DNA of 64,000 nucleotides, from positions 434,001-498,000 of the forward strand of contig CAMYJW010000030.1 in NCBI GenBank assembly GCA_947258815.1, given 5' to 3'. The notes under the pieces were generated by a model that was not told the origin of the DNA, made no database searches, and saw only the letters and a list, made by a program, of their open reading frames with translations. The stretch is from an uncultured Sphingomonadaceae bacterium. Lineage in GTDB: Bacteria; Pseudomonadota; Alphaproteobacteria; Sphingomonadales; Sphingomonadaceae. Positions within the stretch are counted from its first letter, which is position 1; every line of letters starts with the position of its first letter. The position numbers and the translations under genes were made by a program. Shown here piece by piece: positions 43,406-54,944 of this stretch.

Positions 43406-45166
43406 ATGACCGACACCGTGACAAAGGTGCCGAATGTTGGTGAGGGACTCGTTCACACGCCGAACGAAGACAGTCTGCTGCGCCGCTTTGCCGATTTCGC
43501 CACATTTGGCGACGCGCTGGACTATGCCGCGAACGGCAATCGGGGTTTCAACTTTCACGATCCACGCGGAAATCTGATCCGCCCTTATCCGTTTTCCGAA
43601 CTTCGCGAAGATGCGCGAGCAATGGCATTGCGGCTGATCGCCGCTGACGTCGAACCGGGTGACCGGATCGCGCTCGTCGCCGAGACGGGGTCAGAGTTCG
43701 CCGCGCTGTTCTGCGGCGCGATTTATGCCGGTGCCTGGCCCGTCCCGCTGCCGCTTCCGACCAGCTTTGGCGGCAAGGACAACTATATCGATCAGATCGC
43801 CGTGCAGATGAAAAGCGCGGAGCCGAAATTCCTGTTCTATCCGCAGGAGCTGGAAACGATGGCCAGCGCCGCTGCGAACCGACAGGGCTGTGCGGGCGTG
43901 AGTTGGGAGGCCTTCGCCGAACAGCCGGCTATCGAGCGCGAACTGCCCCACGTTGACCCCGACGACATCTGCTTCCTGCAATATTCCAGCGGATCGACCC
44001 GCTTTCCGCATGGCGTTGCGATCACTCACCGCGCGCTGATGGCCAATCTGGCGGGCCACAGCCACGGCATGGAAATCGGCCCGCTCGATCGCTGCATCAG
44101 CTGGCTGCCCTGGTATCATGACATGGGACTGGTCGGCTGTTTCCTTTCACCCATCGGCAACCAGTTTTCGGTCGATTACCTCAAGACCGAGGATTTTGCC
44201 CGCCGCCCGCTGGCATGGCTTGACCTGATCAGTCGCAATCCGGGCAACTCGGTCAGCTTTTCGCCCACATTCGGATATGACATCTGCGCGCGCCGCGTTT
44301 CCAGCCAGACCAACGTGGCGGAACGGTTCGATCTCACGCGCTGGCGGATCGCCGGAAACGGCGCGGATATGATCCGCCCGGATGTGATGCAGAATTTCGT
44401 CAACTGCTTCGCCGACGCGGGCTTCAAGGCGTCTGCGTTCCTGCCCAGCTATGGGCTGGCGGAATCGACGCTGGCGGTTACGCTGATGCCGCCGGGCGAT
44501 GGCATTCGCGTGGAACTGGTGGAAGAAGAGCGGCTTTCGGGATCGCCGCGCGATCTCTCACGCCCCGCCCGCTATCGCGCCATCGTCAATTGCGGTGTGC
44601 CGGTGCGCGGCATGGAACTGGAGATACGCGGCGAAAACGGAAAGGCACTGGCCGATCACCGCATCGGCAAGGTCTGGTGCCGCGGATCAAGCGTGATGCA
44701 TTCCTATTATCGCGACCCGGAAGCAACGGCTGATTGCATGGTCGATGGCTGGCTTGACACCGGCGACATGGGCTATCTTGTCGATGGGCATCTCTTCGTG
44801 GTTGGCCGCGCCAAGGACATGATCATCATCAATGGCAAGAACCACTGGCCACAGGATATCGAATGGGCGGTTGAGCAGCTTCCCGGCTTCCACCAGGGCG
44901 ATATTGCCGCTTTCGCGCTGGAAACCGATGATGGCGAGGAAGTACCCGCCGTGCTGGTCCACTGCCGCATTTCCGACCCGGAAGAACGCAAGAAGCTGCA
45001 CGGTGTGATCCGCGAGAAAGTCCGCTCGATCACCGGCATGAACTGCGTGGTCGAACTGGTTCCCCCGCGCACCCTGCCGCGCACCAGCTCTGGCAAGCTG
45101 AGCCGCGCCAAAGCCAAAAAGCTCTATCTGGAAGGCGAAATCGCACCGCTGCAACTGGCGGCCTGA
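43406..45166 (+). CDS. Fatty acyl-AMP ligase (FadD-like, AMP-binding)
   Basis: A 586-residue ANL-superfamily enzyme. ATP-binding motifs are LQYSSGSTRFPHGV (P-loop), SYGLAEST and WLDTGDMGYL; the late Lys is in PRTSSGKLSRAK. The insert region after WYHDMGLVGCF, and absence of typical CoA-site features, match fatty acyl-AMP ligases that load acyl chains on acyl carrier proteins rather than CoA. Partners such as a PKS or ACP are not adjacent, so the destination of the acyl group is unknown. ATG 43406 is used; a TTG two codons upstream is less likely. Confidence 0.85.
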   Translation: MTDTVTKVPNVGEGLVHTPNEDSLLRRFADFATFGDALDYAANGNRGFNFHDPRGNLIRPYPFSELREDARAMALRLIAADVEPGDRIALVAETGSEFAALFCGAIYAGAWPVPLPLPTSFGGKDNYIDQIAVQMKSAEPKFLFYPQELETMASAAANRQGCAGVSWEAFAEQPAIERELPHVDPDDICFLQYSSGSTRFPHGVAITHRALMANLAGHSHGMEIGPLDRCISWLPWYHDMGLVGCFLSPIGNQFSVDYLKTEDFARRPLAWLDLISRNPGNSVSFSPTFGYDICARRVSSQTNVAERFDLTRWRIAGNGADMIRPDVMQNFVNCFADAGFKASAFLPSYGLAESTLAVTLMPPGDGIRVELVEEERLSGSPRDLSRPARYRAIVNCGVPVRGMELEIRGENGKALADHRIGKVWCRGSSVMHSYYRDPEATADCMVDGWLDTGDMGYLVDGHLFVVGRAKDMIIINGKNHWPQDIEWAVEQLPGFHQGDIAAFALETDDGEEVPAVLVHCRISDPEERKKLHGVIREKVRSITGMNCVVELVPPRTLPRTSSGKLSRAKAKKLYLEGEIAPLQLAA

Positions 45167-45188
45167 CCCTCTGACAAGAGGCCGGGGG

Positions 45189-45632
45189 TTATTCGCCCTC
45201 TTCGTCAAGCTCCAGCAAGTCACGCGGAACCCGCAAGGATGCCGCGGCGACTTGTGTTTCGCGCAAGAACAGGATCAGGCCCCACATCAACAGCCCAACC
45301 GCGATCAGGAAAATGGCGCCAGCGACATTCTGCAGATCGACGCCGGCAATTTCTTCCAGAAACAGGATCGCCACGGTCGCGCCGGTGCACAACCCGGACA
45401 ACACCATCGCTCTGATCGACTGTCCGATCAGGGCGATGCGTTTGTCCGTCAGGCGAATCTGCCAGACGACCTCGTCGTGTTCTTTGCCGGACGTGGCCTG
45501 ATGGTGCCCGACAAGTTCGCGCGAGCGATCGACAACCCGGCTCAACCGCGCGGACAATGTGTTGAGAATGTGGCCCAGAGCGACCAGCACAAACACCGGC
45601 GCAAGCGAAAGCTGGATCGTCTGGGCAATCAT
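45189..45632 (-). CDS. DUF2721 membrane protein
   Basis: A 147-residue protein with three predicted membrane helices. The N-terminus VFVLVALGHILNTLSARLSRVVDRSR is the DUF2721 signature. Function unknown. It starts 10 bp after the acs stop on the same strand and is probably co-transcribed. The frame reaching further upstream lies inside acs and is not used. It is convergent with the acyl-AMP ligase. Confidence 0.85.
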   Translation of the reverse strand: MIAQTIQLSLAPVFVLVALGHILNTLSARLSRVVDRSRELVGHHQATSGKEHDEVVWQIRLTDKRIALIGQSIRAMVLSGLCTGATVAILFLEEIAGVDLQNVAGAIFLIAVGLLMWGLILFLRETQVAAASLRVPRDLLELDEEGE

Positions 45633-45642
45633 CCCCGCGACC

Positions 45643-47568
<1,926 letters not shown>

Positions 47569-47617
47569 ACTGGCCTCCTTCAGGGAAGACCACCTTTGCC
47601 CATGCAACGCGCAGCGA

Positions 47618-48430
47618 TCAAGAGGGGCATGCACTCGCGATCAGGTACAGGCCCGCCGGATCGCATTGGATATCGCCAATGCGGTTCGCCAGCCCGCACT
47701 GACCGGGCAAGACTTCGCTGCCCGCGATCCGCACCGCCGCATCGCGCGGGACAACCAGAACCGAGCCGGGATGGCGCGCGCAAACATCCGCTTCGGGCGT
47801 TCCCTGAACCTGATCGAGGCGGAATAATGGTCCATCGACAAGCGAAAGCGATCCGCGCGGCGCGATGGTCTGCCGCCATGCCGGATCATAGGGCTCGCCC
47901 CGCGCCACCGCCACGCCCTGTTCGAGATGAAGTTCGCGCGGGCGGCCATAATCGAACAGGCGGTAGGTGATATCGCTGTTCTGCTGCACTTCGATCAGGC
48001 TGACGCCCGGCCCGATCGCGTGGACCGTGTTTGCCGGAATATAGAAGAAATCGCCCGGCTGAACACTGTGCCATACCATCAGTTGCTCGATAGACCCGTC
48101 GAGCGCGGCTTTACGCATCGCATCGGGTTCGAGAGACTCGCGAAAACCAATGCCCAGCGTCGCATCGGGCTCCGCATCGATGATCAGCCAGCACTCTTCC
48201 TTGCCCTGACGGCCAAGTCCTGAAGCCATGGCCTGCGCATCGGATGGATGGACCTGCACCGAAAGTTTTTCGCTGGTGAAAATGTATTTGATCAGCAGCT
48301 CGGGCAGTTCGGCCGGCGGTTCAAACCAGATTTCGCCGATCCGTTTGCCGGGCGGCGTTGCGAAAGGTGCGGGCAAGACATCCTTGCCCCAAGGCTTCTC
48401 TACTTCGCGCGTTGGCAGTGCGCCGATCAT
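47618..48430 (-). CDS. manA: Mannose-6-phosphate isomerase, class I
   Basis: A 270-residue type I phosphomannose isomerase, short form. Metal-site segments are [18 protein letters not shown] and [15 protein letters not shown]. It interconverts fructose-6-P and mannose-6-P. It follows the mannose-1-phosphate guanylyltransferase gene by 10 bp, so the pair supplies GDP-mannose for polysaccharide. The step between them (phosphomannomutase) is not in this window. Confidence 0.92.
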   Translation of the reverse strand: MIGALPTREVEKPWGKDVLPAPFATPPGKRIGEIWFEPPAELPELLIKYIFTSEKLSVQVHPSDAQAMASGLGRQGKEECWLIIDAEPDATLGIGFRESLEPDAMRKAALDGSIEQLMVWHSVQPGDFFYIPANTVHAIGPGVSLIEVQQNSDITYRLFDYGRPRELHLEQGVAVARGEPYDPAWRQTIAPRGSLSLVDGPLFRLDQVQGTPEADVCARHPGSVLVVPRDAAVRIAGSEVLPGQCGLANRIGDIQCDPAGLYLIASACPS

Positions 48431-48440
48431 CGCCGGTGCC

Positions 48441-49478
48441 TCACTGGTTTGCCGCGCCGTGCAACTTGCCGACTTTCTGCACGCCTTCGCGGGTGGTGAT
48501 CATGATATCATCGCCATCGACCACGACAATCACATCCTCAAGGCCGATCACCGAAACTTTCGGACCATCGGTATCGACCAGCACATTGCGGCAATCGACA
48601 AGTTCGGCCGCGCCCTGCACGCTGTTGCCCTGCGCATCGCTTTCGCGTGCATCGTGCAGCGCATGCCAGTTGCCGATGTCCGACCAGTCCATATCTGCCG
48701 GAACCATCGCGGCACGCCGGGTGTTTTCCATCACCGCATAATCGACCGATTCGCCTTCGATGGCGGCAAATGCTTCGGCATCGGGATAAAACTCGGCGCC
48801 TTCGGCACGGCCTCGATCAACCGCAGCGCGCACCGCGCCGGCAATGTCCGGGCGATGCGTTTCCAGTTCGCGCATGAAATCAGACACACGAAACGCGAAA
48901 ATGCCGCCGTTCCAGGCATAGCCGCCGTCTGCGATAAATGATCTGGCGCGATCAAGATCGGGCTTCTCAACGAATTGCGCGGTGCGAAACCCGGTGTCGC
49001 CGATCGCTTCGCCGCGCTTGAGATAACCAAAGCCCGTTTCCGGTGACTTTGCCTCGATCCCGAAAGACACCAGCCAGCCATCTTCCGCCAACGCGGCCGC
49101 GGCATGGGCGGCGCGTGCAAAGGCTTGCGCGTTTCCGATATGATGATCGCTGGGGCAAACCAGCATCACCGCATCATCGGGCAAACGCAGCGCGGCAAGC
49201 GCGATGGCAGCGGCAGTGTTCTTCGCGGCCGGCTCAACAATAATCGCCGCGTCGCCCGCGTCCCCCAACTGCGCCTTGACGTGATCAAGGTGTTTGCGGC
49301 CCGTCACCACCACCGGAGGCGCGAACCCGCCATCTGCGGGGCATCGCTGCACAGTTGCGGAGAACAATGTGCTGTCTCCAACCAGTGGCAGGAATGGCTT
49401 GGGTTTTGTGGCACGGCTGCGCGGCCACAGGCGGGTTCCGCTGCCCCCGCACAGAATCACTGGTACAATCGTTGGCAT
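48441..49478 (-). CDS. manC: Mannose-1-phosphate guanylyltransferase
   Basis: A 345-residue nucleotidyltransferase. The N-terminal pyrophosphorylase motif is VPVILCGGSGTRLWPRSR; VEPAAKNTAAAIALAAL and FGYLKRGE follow, and the C-terminal part has a left-handed helix pattern (VDCRNVLVDTDGPKVSVIG). It makes GDP-mannose from GTP and mannose-1-P. It lacks the isomerase domain of bifunctional enzymes, which is provided by the adjacent manA. ATG 49478 fits the first strand; a longer frame to 49508 exists. Confidence 0.93.
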   Translation of the reverse strand: MPTIVPVILCGGSGTRLWPRSRATKPKPFLPLVGDSTLFSATVQRCPADGGFAPPVVVTGRKHLDHVKAQLGDAGDAAIIVEPAAKNTAAAIALAALRLPDDAVMLVCPSDHHIGNAQAFARAAHAAAALAEDGWLVSFGIEAKSPETGFGYLKRGEAIGDTGFRTAQFVEKPDLDRARSFIADGGYAWNGGIFAFRVSDFMRELETHRPDIAGAVRAAVDRGRAEGAEFYPDAEAFAAIEGESVDYAVMENTRRAAMVPADMDWSDIGNWHALHDARESDAQGNSVQGAAELVDCRNVLVDTDGPKVSVIGLEDVIVVVDGDDIMITTREGVQKVGKLHGAANQ

Positions 49479-49526
49479 AACAGCAGGGATAGTGCCGGAT
49501 AATGGCAATTTCTTTAAGCCCGATGC

Positions 49527-50255
49527 TCAATTTTTACCCGGTTTGAACCAGCGTTGCTGCCAGCCATAGACCGATTGCACCGGACGCCCGGACGCATCGG
49601 TCGCGGGCCGGAACCGGAAACGTTCCTTCGCCAGCTGGCACGTAATCCGGTCCGCTTCAGGATCGCGGCTCGGACGATGAACGCGGCAATTCGTGACTCG
49701 TCCGTCGGTTCCCACAGTGAGCGCAACAACAACGTGATCGCCCAGCCGAAGTTCACGACTTTTCTTGGGATAGTCGCGTGCAGAATTGATATCGCCCGAT
49801 ATTTTCACCGCCTTGGCCGCGATCCCGCCCCCGCCCTGACCATCGCCGCTGTCGCCCGATCCTGTGCCCCGGCCATCACCGCCCGCACCGGTGCCCTCAC
49901 CCCGGTCACTTCCACCAGAACGGATATCGTTGCCGGTGGATGCAACTTCGGGTGCCGCTTTTTTCGCAATAACAACTTTTGCTTCGGGCGCGGTTTCGGC
50001 CTTGGGCTTGGCTTTCTTTCCCGCCTGCGCGGCTGCGCCTTCCTTTTCGGGCGGAGCCGGTTTCGGCTCCGGTTCGGAAGGCGGTGAACTGATCGTTACG
50101 GTCAAAACCGCGGCCACCGTTTCAGTAACCTGATCGACAATACCGGGCGCAAACGCGCGGACCAGGCCATAAATCGCCGCAACGTGGATCATCACGATCA
50201 CGACGGCGATCCCAACCCTTGTGCGTCTTGATGTCGAAAAGTCAGCCCGCGCCAT
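49527..50255 (-). CDS. TonB family energy-transducer-like protein
   Basis: A 242-residue protein. One N-terminal membrane helix (about residues 13-37), a Pro/Lys/Ala-rich periplasmic part, a Gly/Asp-rich linker (about 115-145, GGSDRGEGTGAGGDGRGTG) and a C-terminal TonB domain (about 160-235: LGDHVVVALTVGTDGRVTNCRV). TonB carries proton-motive energy to outer membrane receptors. ExbB/ExbD and a receptor are not adjacent. The helix lacks the usual SHxxH motif, so efficient coupling to ExbB is uncertain. Confidence 0.85.
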   Translation of the reverse strand: MARADFSTSRRTRVGIAVVIVMIHVAAIYGLVRAFAPGIVDQVTETVAAVLTVTISSPPSEPEPKPAPPEKEGAAAQAGKKAKPKAETAPEAKVVIAKKAAPEVASTGNDIRSGGSDRGEGTGAGGDGRGTGSGDSGDGQGGGGIAAKAVKISGDINSARDYPKKSRELRLGDHVVVALTVGTDGRVTNCRVHRPSRDPEADRITCQLAKERFRFRPATDASGRPVQSVYGWQQRWFKPGKN

Positions 50256-50345
50256 CGGATGAATATGGCATGGGACCGGGATTGCGGCAACGCCGCGCGC
50301 TGGGCGTCAACCGTTCCGAAAAGCTGCGCCGTTTCGCGCCAGAAG

Positions 50346-51401
50346 TCAGGAAATGCCCAGCAGGGAAAGGCTTTCCAGCCGCACCGCAGCCTTGCCCAGC
50401 CGTTCGATGAACTGCGCCGCGATCGGCTGTTCGATCCGGCGCGCGCCGGTCCAAAGATAAAGGCCGTAAATCACCGCTTCGCGATACTGGTTCCAGGCTT
50501 CATCGTCGCCCGGCATATCAATGCCCACCGCACGCATCAGCGCGAGGTATTCACCCAGCAGGCGGCGTTCCTCAACCGCTGCTATCCGGCTGGGAAGCAC
50601 CGTGTTCAGATGATATGCGACATCCAGAGCCCAGCCGCCGCGCTGAAACAACTGCCAATCGCAAAAGCCCGGTCCGCCGGTTGTGCGATAGATATTGCCT
50701 GCATGGGCATCGCCATGAAGCATGAATTGCAACCGCCGCGAATCGCGCTGCGTAAGTTCCCCCATCGCCCGATTCAGCCGGTCTGCATCGCGCAGATCGC
50801 CGGGGAGGTCGCTACGAAGAGTATCCAGCCGCTCCTGAAACGGCTCCGACGCGTATTGCGACAATCGCATCAGATCCGCTGCGCGAGGACGAATCCAGCG
50901 CTCCTGATCGAGCATGGCGCGGCGCTGATGCAACTTTGCAAGTTCGGCAAGACTGACGGCAGCCTCATCTGGACTGAACGGCTCGAACACGGAACAGAAA
51001 CTCGCGCCCATCTCGATCAGATCGCGCATCACGATAATCGTCTGCGCATTTTCCGTATCGATCACCGCGCACACGCAGGCAGGCACCCGCAATTCGACAG
51101 CTGGAGCAATTGCGCAGTAAAAGTCTGCCTCGCTCGCAAACATCGCCCCGGCCAGTTCGGTGTTCTTGCCCGATCCGAACAGACCTTTCAGGCAATAGGT
51201 GCGCCGCTTGCTGTCACCCGTAAACGTAACGGAAAAGCGCACTTTGGTTGCAAAGTTCCTGCTGACATCCAGCGTCACGACCGAAGAAATCGCGCTGCCG
51301 TCTCCATCGGACGCCAATGCCGTGGTCAGCCATTCAGGCGCCATCGCCTTTTCCAGCGTAGCGGGCACCGGCAAGCCGGGTTGATCGGGTTTGGCGTTCA
51401 T
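50346..51401 (-). CDS. APH/ecdysteroid-kinase-like phosphotransferase
   Basis: A 351-residue kinase-fold protein. The Brenner motif is LHGDAHAGNIY and the metal-binding segment is FCDWQLFQRGGWALDVAYHL. This is the aminoglycoside-phosphotransferase superfamily, closest by pattern to EcKinase-like members found with acyl-CoA metabolism in bacteria. The substrate is unknown. ATG 51401 has GAAGGTCG upstream. It is transcribed toward the TonB gene, 90 bp away. Confidence 0.8.
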   Translation of the reverse strand: MNAKPDQPGLPVPATLEKAMAPEWLTTALASDGDGSAISSVVTLDVSRNFATKVRFSVTFTGDSKRRTYCLKGLFGSGKNTELAGAMFASEADFYCAIAPAVELRVPACVCAVIDTENAQTIIVMRDLIEMGASFCSVFEPFSPDEAAVSLAELAKLHQRRAMLDQERWIRPRAADLMRLSQYASEPFQERLDTLRSDLPGDLRDADRLNRAMGELTQRDSRRLQFMLHGDAHAGNIYRTTGGPGFCDWQLFQRGGWALDVAYHLNTVLPSRIAAVEERRLLGEYLALMRAVGIDMPGDDEAWNQYREAVIYGLYLWTGARRIEQPIAAQFIERLGKAAVRLESLSLLGIS

Positions 51402-51736
51402 TCTTGCGACCTTCGGCATTTTCTTTTTTATCAACGCGTTGATATCAGACCGGAAGATGCCTGTCGTGCTGGGTGTTCCAGCGTTACTGAACAGACCGGC
51501 ACCCCGGAACCTGACGATTCGCGATTGTATTGAGCGGTCCTATGGAAAATCGAACGTGCCGAATAAAGATCGAACGCGTCGCAATGTCGGTTTTTTAATT
51601 CCACAACAGGCGGAAAAACCCTGACTGGCGCAGACGCTCCGATGACAGGATCGGAATACCATGCGGCGATCAGCCTGCGCTGGCGCCGGCGAACTCCAGC
51701 GCCAATGGCAGGGCTGAAAACGATGCGCGATCGCTA
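51402..51736. other. 335-bp intergenic region between kinase gene and regulator
   Basis: No convincing gene. A 56-codon plus-strand frame (from 51457) has no ribosome site. Two direct copies of ATCGAACG lie at 51549-51556 and 51569-51576, a 20-bp period. A hairpin GCGCTGG (51677-51683)/CCAGCGC (51696-51702) lies 35 bases past the regulator stop with no U-run. The kinase promoter should be here. Confidence 0.6.
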
Positions 51737-53131
51737 TCAGGCTGTGAACTCATAAGGCCCGGCGGCCCGGCGATAATCGTCTGGCAAGATGTCGCGTCCG
51801 ATCGGCGGAGCGGATCGCGCCTTGCATTCCGCCCTGTTGCATAACCGGCAGGTGACGCCGATCGGGGTTGCCGGCACCTCATCGGGCTTTTCGTCTGCCG
51901 CATAGACCAGGCCGTGCGCATGTTCGGCTGCGCAGGCCAGTGCAATCGCGCGATAAACGCGCGGATCGGCGTGACTGCCGCCACCGGCTGTCACCGTGCG
52001 CGCGATAGAGAAGAAGCGCTGGCCATCGGGCAATTCCAGCCACTGGGTGATGATCTCTCCGGGCCGCCGAAACGCGGAATGAACAGACCACAGCGGGCAA
52101 CCGCCTCCATAGGCGGCAAATGGGAAACCCGCCCCGTCCAGTCGTTTGGAAACGTTTCCGGCCTCGTCAACGCGAATGAAGAAAAACGGTGTGCGCTCCT
52201 GCCCCGGCCGTTGCAGTGTCGTCAGCCGGTGAGCGACTTGCTCAAAACTTGCACCAAACTGGCGCGCCAGCGATTCAATATCGTAACGCCGCTGTTCAAC
52301 CGCACGGGCAAACCGCTCGTAAGGCATTGCCAGAGCCGCCGCTGCATATCCGGCAAGCGCCCTGCGCACGAGAATTTCCGTCGTCTCGCTCGCGAAAGAC
52401 TGCGCACGAATGATCGCCATGATATCCTTGCGCAGCGCGGTATAGGCAATGTGCGTCATCATCTGGTGGTTGCGACTGGCAGTGTCCAGCGTATCGACGA
52501 TCAGCAGTTGCTGGTTATGCCGATCAAACCGCCGGACTGAGCCGACCATCACATCGGACGGCAGGAACCGCACGCGAACACCCTGTTTGCCGATCCACTT
52601 CTGCGCCCCGCCCGCTTCGTCCAGTTCGGCGCTGAGCTGTTCGGCGCGCATATCGAGCGCATGAAAATAGTTGTGCCGCGCGGACAGAAACGCGCGTGCC
52701 TCGCTAACGGGATCGGCCTCCCCTGCTTCCACGCCCGATGCCCTTTGCTGGACAAGCGCATCCTGTTCGCGCGTGAACGCGCCGTGCAGTCGCAGCAGGG
52801 CTTCGGCAACACCGGGGAAGCTGGTCGCCAGATCGGCCACTTCCAACGCGGGCAGATCGATATCGTCAAAGATCGGATCGCGCAGGATTTCGCCAATCCG
52901 CCGGGCATAGGCTTCACCGTCCTCGCTCGCGATATCGGCCACGTCCAGCTGATAAGTGCGCGCCAGCCGCAACAACATGTCGGCCGTTACCGGACGCTGA
53001 TTGCGTTCCAGCAACGCAACATAGGAGGGTGAAATCTCCAGATCGTCGGCCATCGTTTGCTGGGTCAGGCCCAGCTCTCGCCGCAATCGCTTCAGCCTCG
53101 GGCCGATATATAAAGGTCTGTTTTCCGCCAT
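51737..53131 (-). CDS. ScfR/RamB-type regulator (XRE HTH, short-chain acyl sensor)
   Basis: A 464-residue regulator. An XRE helix-turn-helix (residues 10-65: RLKRLRRELGLTQQTMADDLEIS) is followed by an IrrE-like middle domain (about 150-300, NHQMMTHIAYTALRKD) without an HExxH motif, and a C-terminal domain with four Cys (TCRLCNRAECKAR region). RamB of Corynebacterium has the same layout and controls acetate genes including aceA. Divergent placement from isocitrate lyase, with palindromes just upstream of its own start, supports self- and aceA control. The effector is unknown. Confidence 0.88.
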   Translation of the reverse strand: MAENRPLYIGPRLKRLRRELGLTQQTMADDLEISPSYVALLERNQRPVTADMLLRLARTYQLDVADIASEDGEAYARRIGEILRDPIFDDIDLPALEVADLATSFPGVAEALLRLHGAFTREQDALVQQRASGVEAGEADPVSEARAFLSARHNYFHALDMRAEQLSAELDEAGGAQKWIGKQGVRVRFLPSDVMVGSVRRFDRHNQQLLIVDTLDTASRNHQMMTHIAYTALRKDIMAIIRAQSFASETTEILVRRALAGYAAAALAMPYERFARAVEQRRYDIESLARQFGASFEQVAHRLTTLQRPGQERTPFFFIRVDEAGNVSKRLDGAGFPFAAYGGGCPLWSVHSAFRRPGEIITQWLELPDGQRFFSIARTVTAGGGSHADPRVYRAIALACAAEHAHGLVYAADEKPDEVPATPIGVTCRLCNRAECKARSAPPIGRDILPDDYRRAAGPYEFTA

Positions 53132-53142
53132 GACAAGCGGTA

Positions 53143-53190
53143 TTGTAAATTTATTACAACTTTACAAGGATTATCTGTAAGGTTTTACAG
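53143..53190. promoter_or_regulatory. Palindrome cluster, candidate regulator operators
   Basis: TTGTAA-N5-TTACAA (53143-53159), then TTTACAA (53161-53167), then CTGTAA-N4-TTACAG (53175-53190). All share the half-site TGTAA. They lie 12-59 bases upstream of the regulator start and about 100 bases upstream of aceA, in an otherwise GC-rich region. Confidence 0.7.
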
Positions 53191-53288
53191 ATCGACTCCG
53201 TAGCGCGTTCTCCTGCCAGGCAACCCGGCCTAGAACCAACCCATCGACGAACCAGCCTCATGCAGGCCAGAACGCAGGAAAACCAAAC

Positions 53289-54881
53289 GTGACCTATCAG
53301 GAAAAGATCATCAGCGCCGGCCAGACCATTGGCCAGAACCAGCCGACCTGGAATGCGATCGAGCCCGATATGGTGGCCCGCATGCAGATCCAGAACCGCT
53401 TCCGCACCGGCCTTGATATCGCGCGCTACACCGCAAAGATCATGCGCGAGGATATGGCAGCCTACGACGCCGATCCGGCAAACTACACGCAGTCTCTGGG
53501 GTGCTGGCACGGCTTTATCGGTCAGCAGAAGATGATTTCCATCAAGAAGCACTTCGGCACGACGAAGCAGCGTTATCTCTATCTCTCCGGCTGGATGATC
53601 GCCGCGCTGCGCAGCGAATTCGGCCCCCTGCCCGATCAGTCGATGCACGAAAAAACATCTGTTCCGGCGCTGATTGAAGAGCTTTACACCTTCCTGCGCC
53701 AGGCCGACGCGCGCGAACTGGGCATGATGTTCCGCGAACTGGATGCGGCGCGCGAACGCAATGACGAAGTCGAAGCCAAGCGGCTGGAACACGCGATCGA
53801 CAACCATGAAACGCATGTTGTGCCGATTATTGCCGATATCGATGCCGGTTTCGGAAATGCCGAAGCAACATATCTGCTGGCCAAGAAAATGATCGAAGCA
53901 GGCGCATGCGCTCTGCAGATCGAAAATCAGGTTTCGGATGAAAAGCAGTGCGGCCATCAGGATGGCAAAGTCACCGTTCCGCATGAAGACTTTCACCAGA
54001 AAATCCGCGCGATCCGCTATGCCTTCATGGAAATGGGCGTGGAAGACGGCATCATCGTTGCCCGCACCGATTCGCTGGGTGCAGGGCTTACCAAGCAGAT
54101 CGCTTTCACTCGTGAACCGGGCGATCTTGGCGATCAGTATAACGCTTTCCTCGATTGCGAAGAAATCGAAGGCGCGGGCAATCCCGGCGATGTTCTGATC
54201 AACCGCGATGGCAAACTGATGCGCCCCAGGCGCCTGCCCTCAAATCTTTATCAGTTCCGCAAGGGAACCGGCGAGGATCGCTGCGTGCTCGATTGCATCA
54301 CCGCGCTGCAGGCCGGTGCGGACCTTTTGTGGATCGAAACCGAAAAGCCGCATGTCGGCCAGATCGGCGGCATGGTTCGCCGGGTGCGCGAAGTGATCCC
54401 CAATGCCAAGCTGGTTTACAACAATTCACCCAGCTTCAACTGGACATTGAACTTCCGCCAGCAGGTGTTCGATGCATGGGAAGAAGCCGGCAAGGACGTT
54501 TCGGCCTATGATCGCGCAAAGCTGATGAGCGTTGACTATGACGCCTCTGATCTTGCCGCCGAAGCGGATGAGCGCATTCGCACATTCCAGAGCGATGCGG
54601 CACGCGAAGCCGGGATCTTCCATCACCTTATCACGCTGCCAACTTATCACACCGCAGCACTTTCGACCGACAATCTGGCGAAGGAATACTTCGGCGATCA
54701 GGCGATGCTGGGCTATGTGAAGAACGTGCAGCGTCAGGAAATCCGTCAGGGTATTGCCTGTGTGAAGCATCAGAACATGGCCGGATCGGACATGGGCGAC
54801 GATCACAAGGAAGCCTTTGCAGGCGAAGCCGCTCTCAAGGCTGGCGGCAAGGACAACACCATGAACCAGTTCGCCGCCTGA
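53289..54881 (+). CDS. aceA: Isocitrate lyase
   Basis: A 530-residue isocitrate lyase. The catalytic Cys motif is KQCGH at residues 219-223, followed by QDGKVTVPH. That is the variant form of the larger, Pseudomonas-type ICL, where most enzymes have KKCGH. IADIDAGFGN and VARTDSLGAG supply the Mg/glyoxylate site. It splits isocitrate to glyoxylate and succinate. Malate synthase is not in the window. It is divergent from an ScfR/RamB-type regulator. Confidence 0.96.
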   Translation: MTYQEKIISAGQTIGQNQPTWNAIEPDMVARMQIQNRFRTGLDIARYTAKIMREDMAAYDADPANYTQSLGCWHGFIGQQKMISIKKHFGTTKQRYLYLSGWMIAALRSEFGPLPDQSMHEKTSVPALIEELYTFLRQADARELGMMFRELDAARERNDEVEAKRLEHAIDNHETHVVPIIADIDAGFGNAEATYLLAKKMIEAGACALQIENQVSDEKQCGHQDGKVTVPHEDFHQKIRAIRYAFMEMGVEDGIIVARTDSLGAGLTKQIAFTREPGDLGDQYNAFLDCEEIEGAGNPGDVLINRDGKLMRPRRLPSNLYQFRKGTGEDRCVLDCITALQAGADLLWIETEKPHVGQIGGMVRRVREVIPNAKLVYNNSPSFNWTLNFRQQVFDAWEEAGKDVSAYDRAKLMSVDYDASDLAAEADERIRTFQSDAAREAGIFHHLITLPTYHTAALSTDNLAKEYFGDQAMLGYVKNVQRQEIRQGIACVKHQNMAGSDMGDDHKEAFAGEAALKAGGKDNTMNQFAA

Positions 54882-54944
54882 GCGCAGTGAACTTCCCCCG
54901 GTCGCCGTCTGCGCAAGCGGCGGCGACCACCGGAGACACAGACC

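Noticed and set aside
51457..51624. 56-codon plus-strand frame in the gap behind the kinase gene
   Set aside because: No ribosome site, no recognisable composition, and it starts just outside the kinase gene frame.
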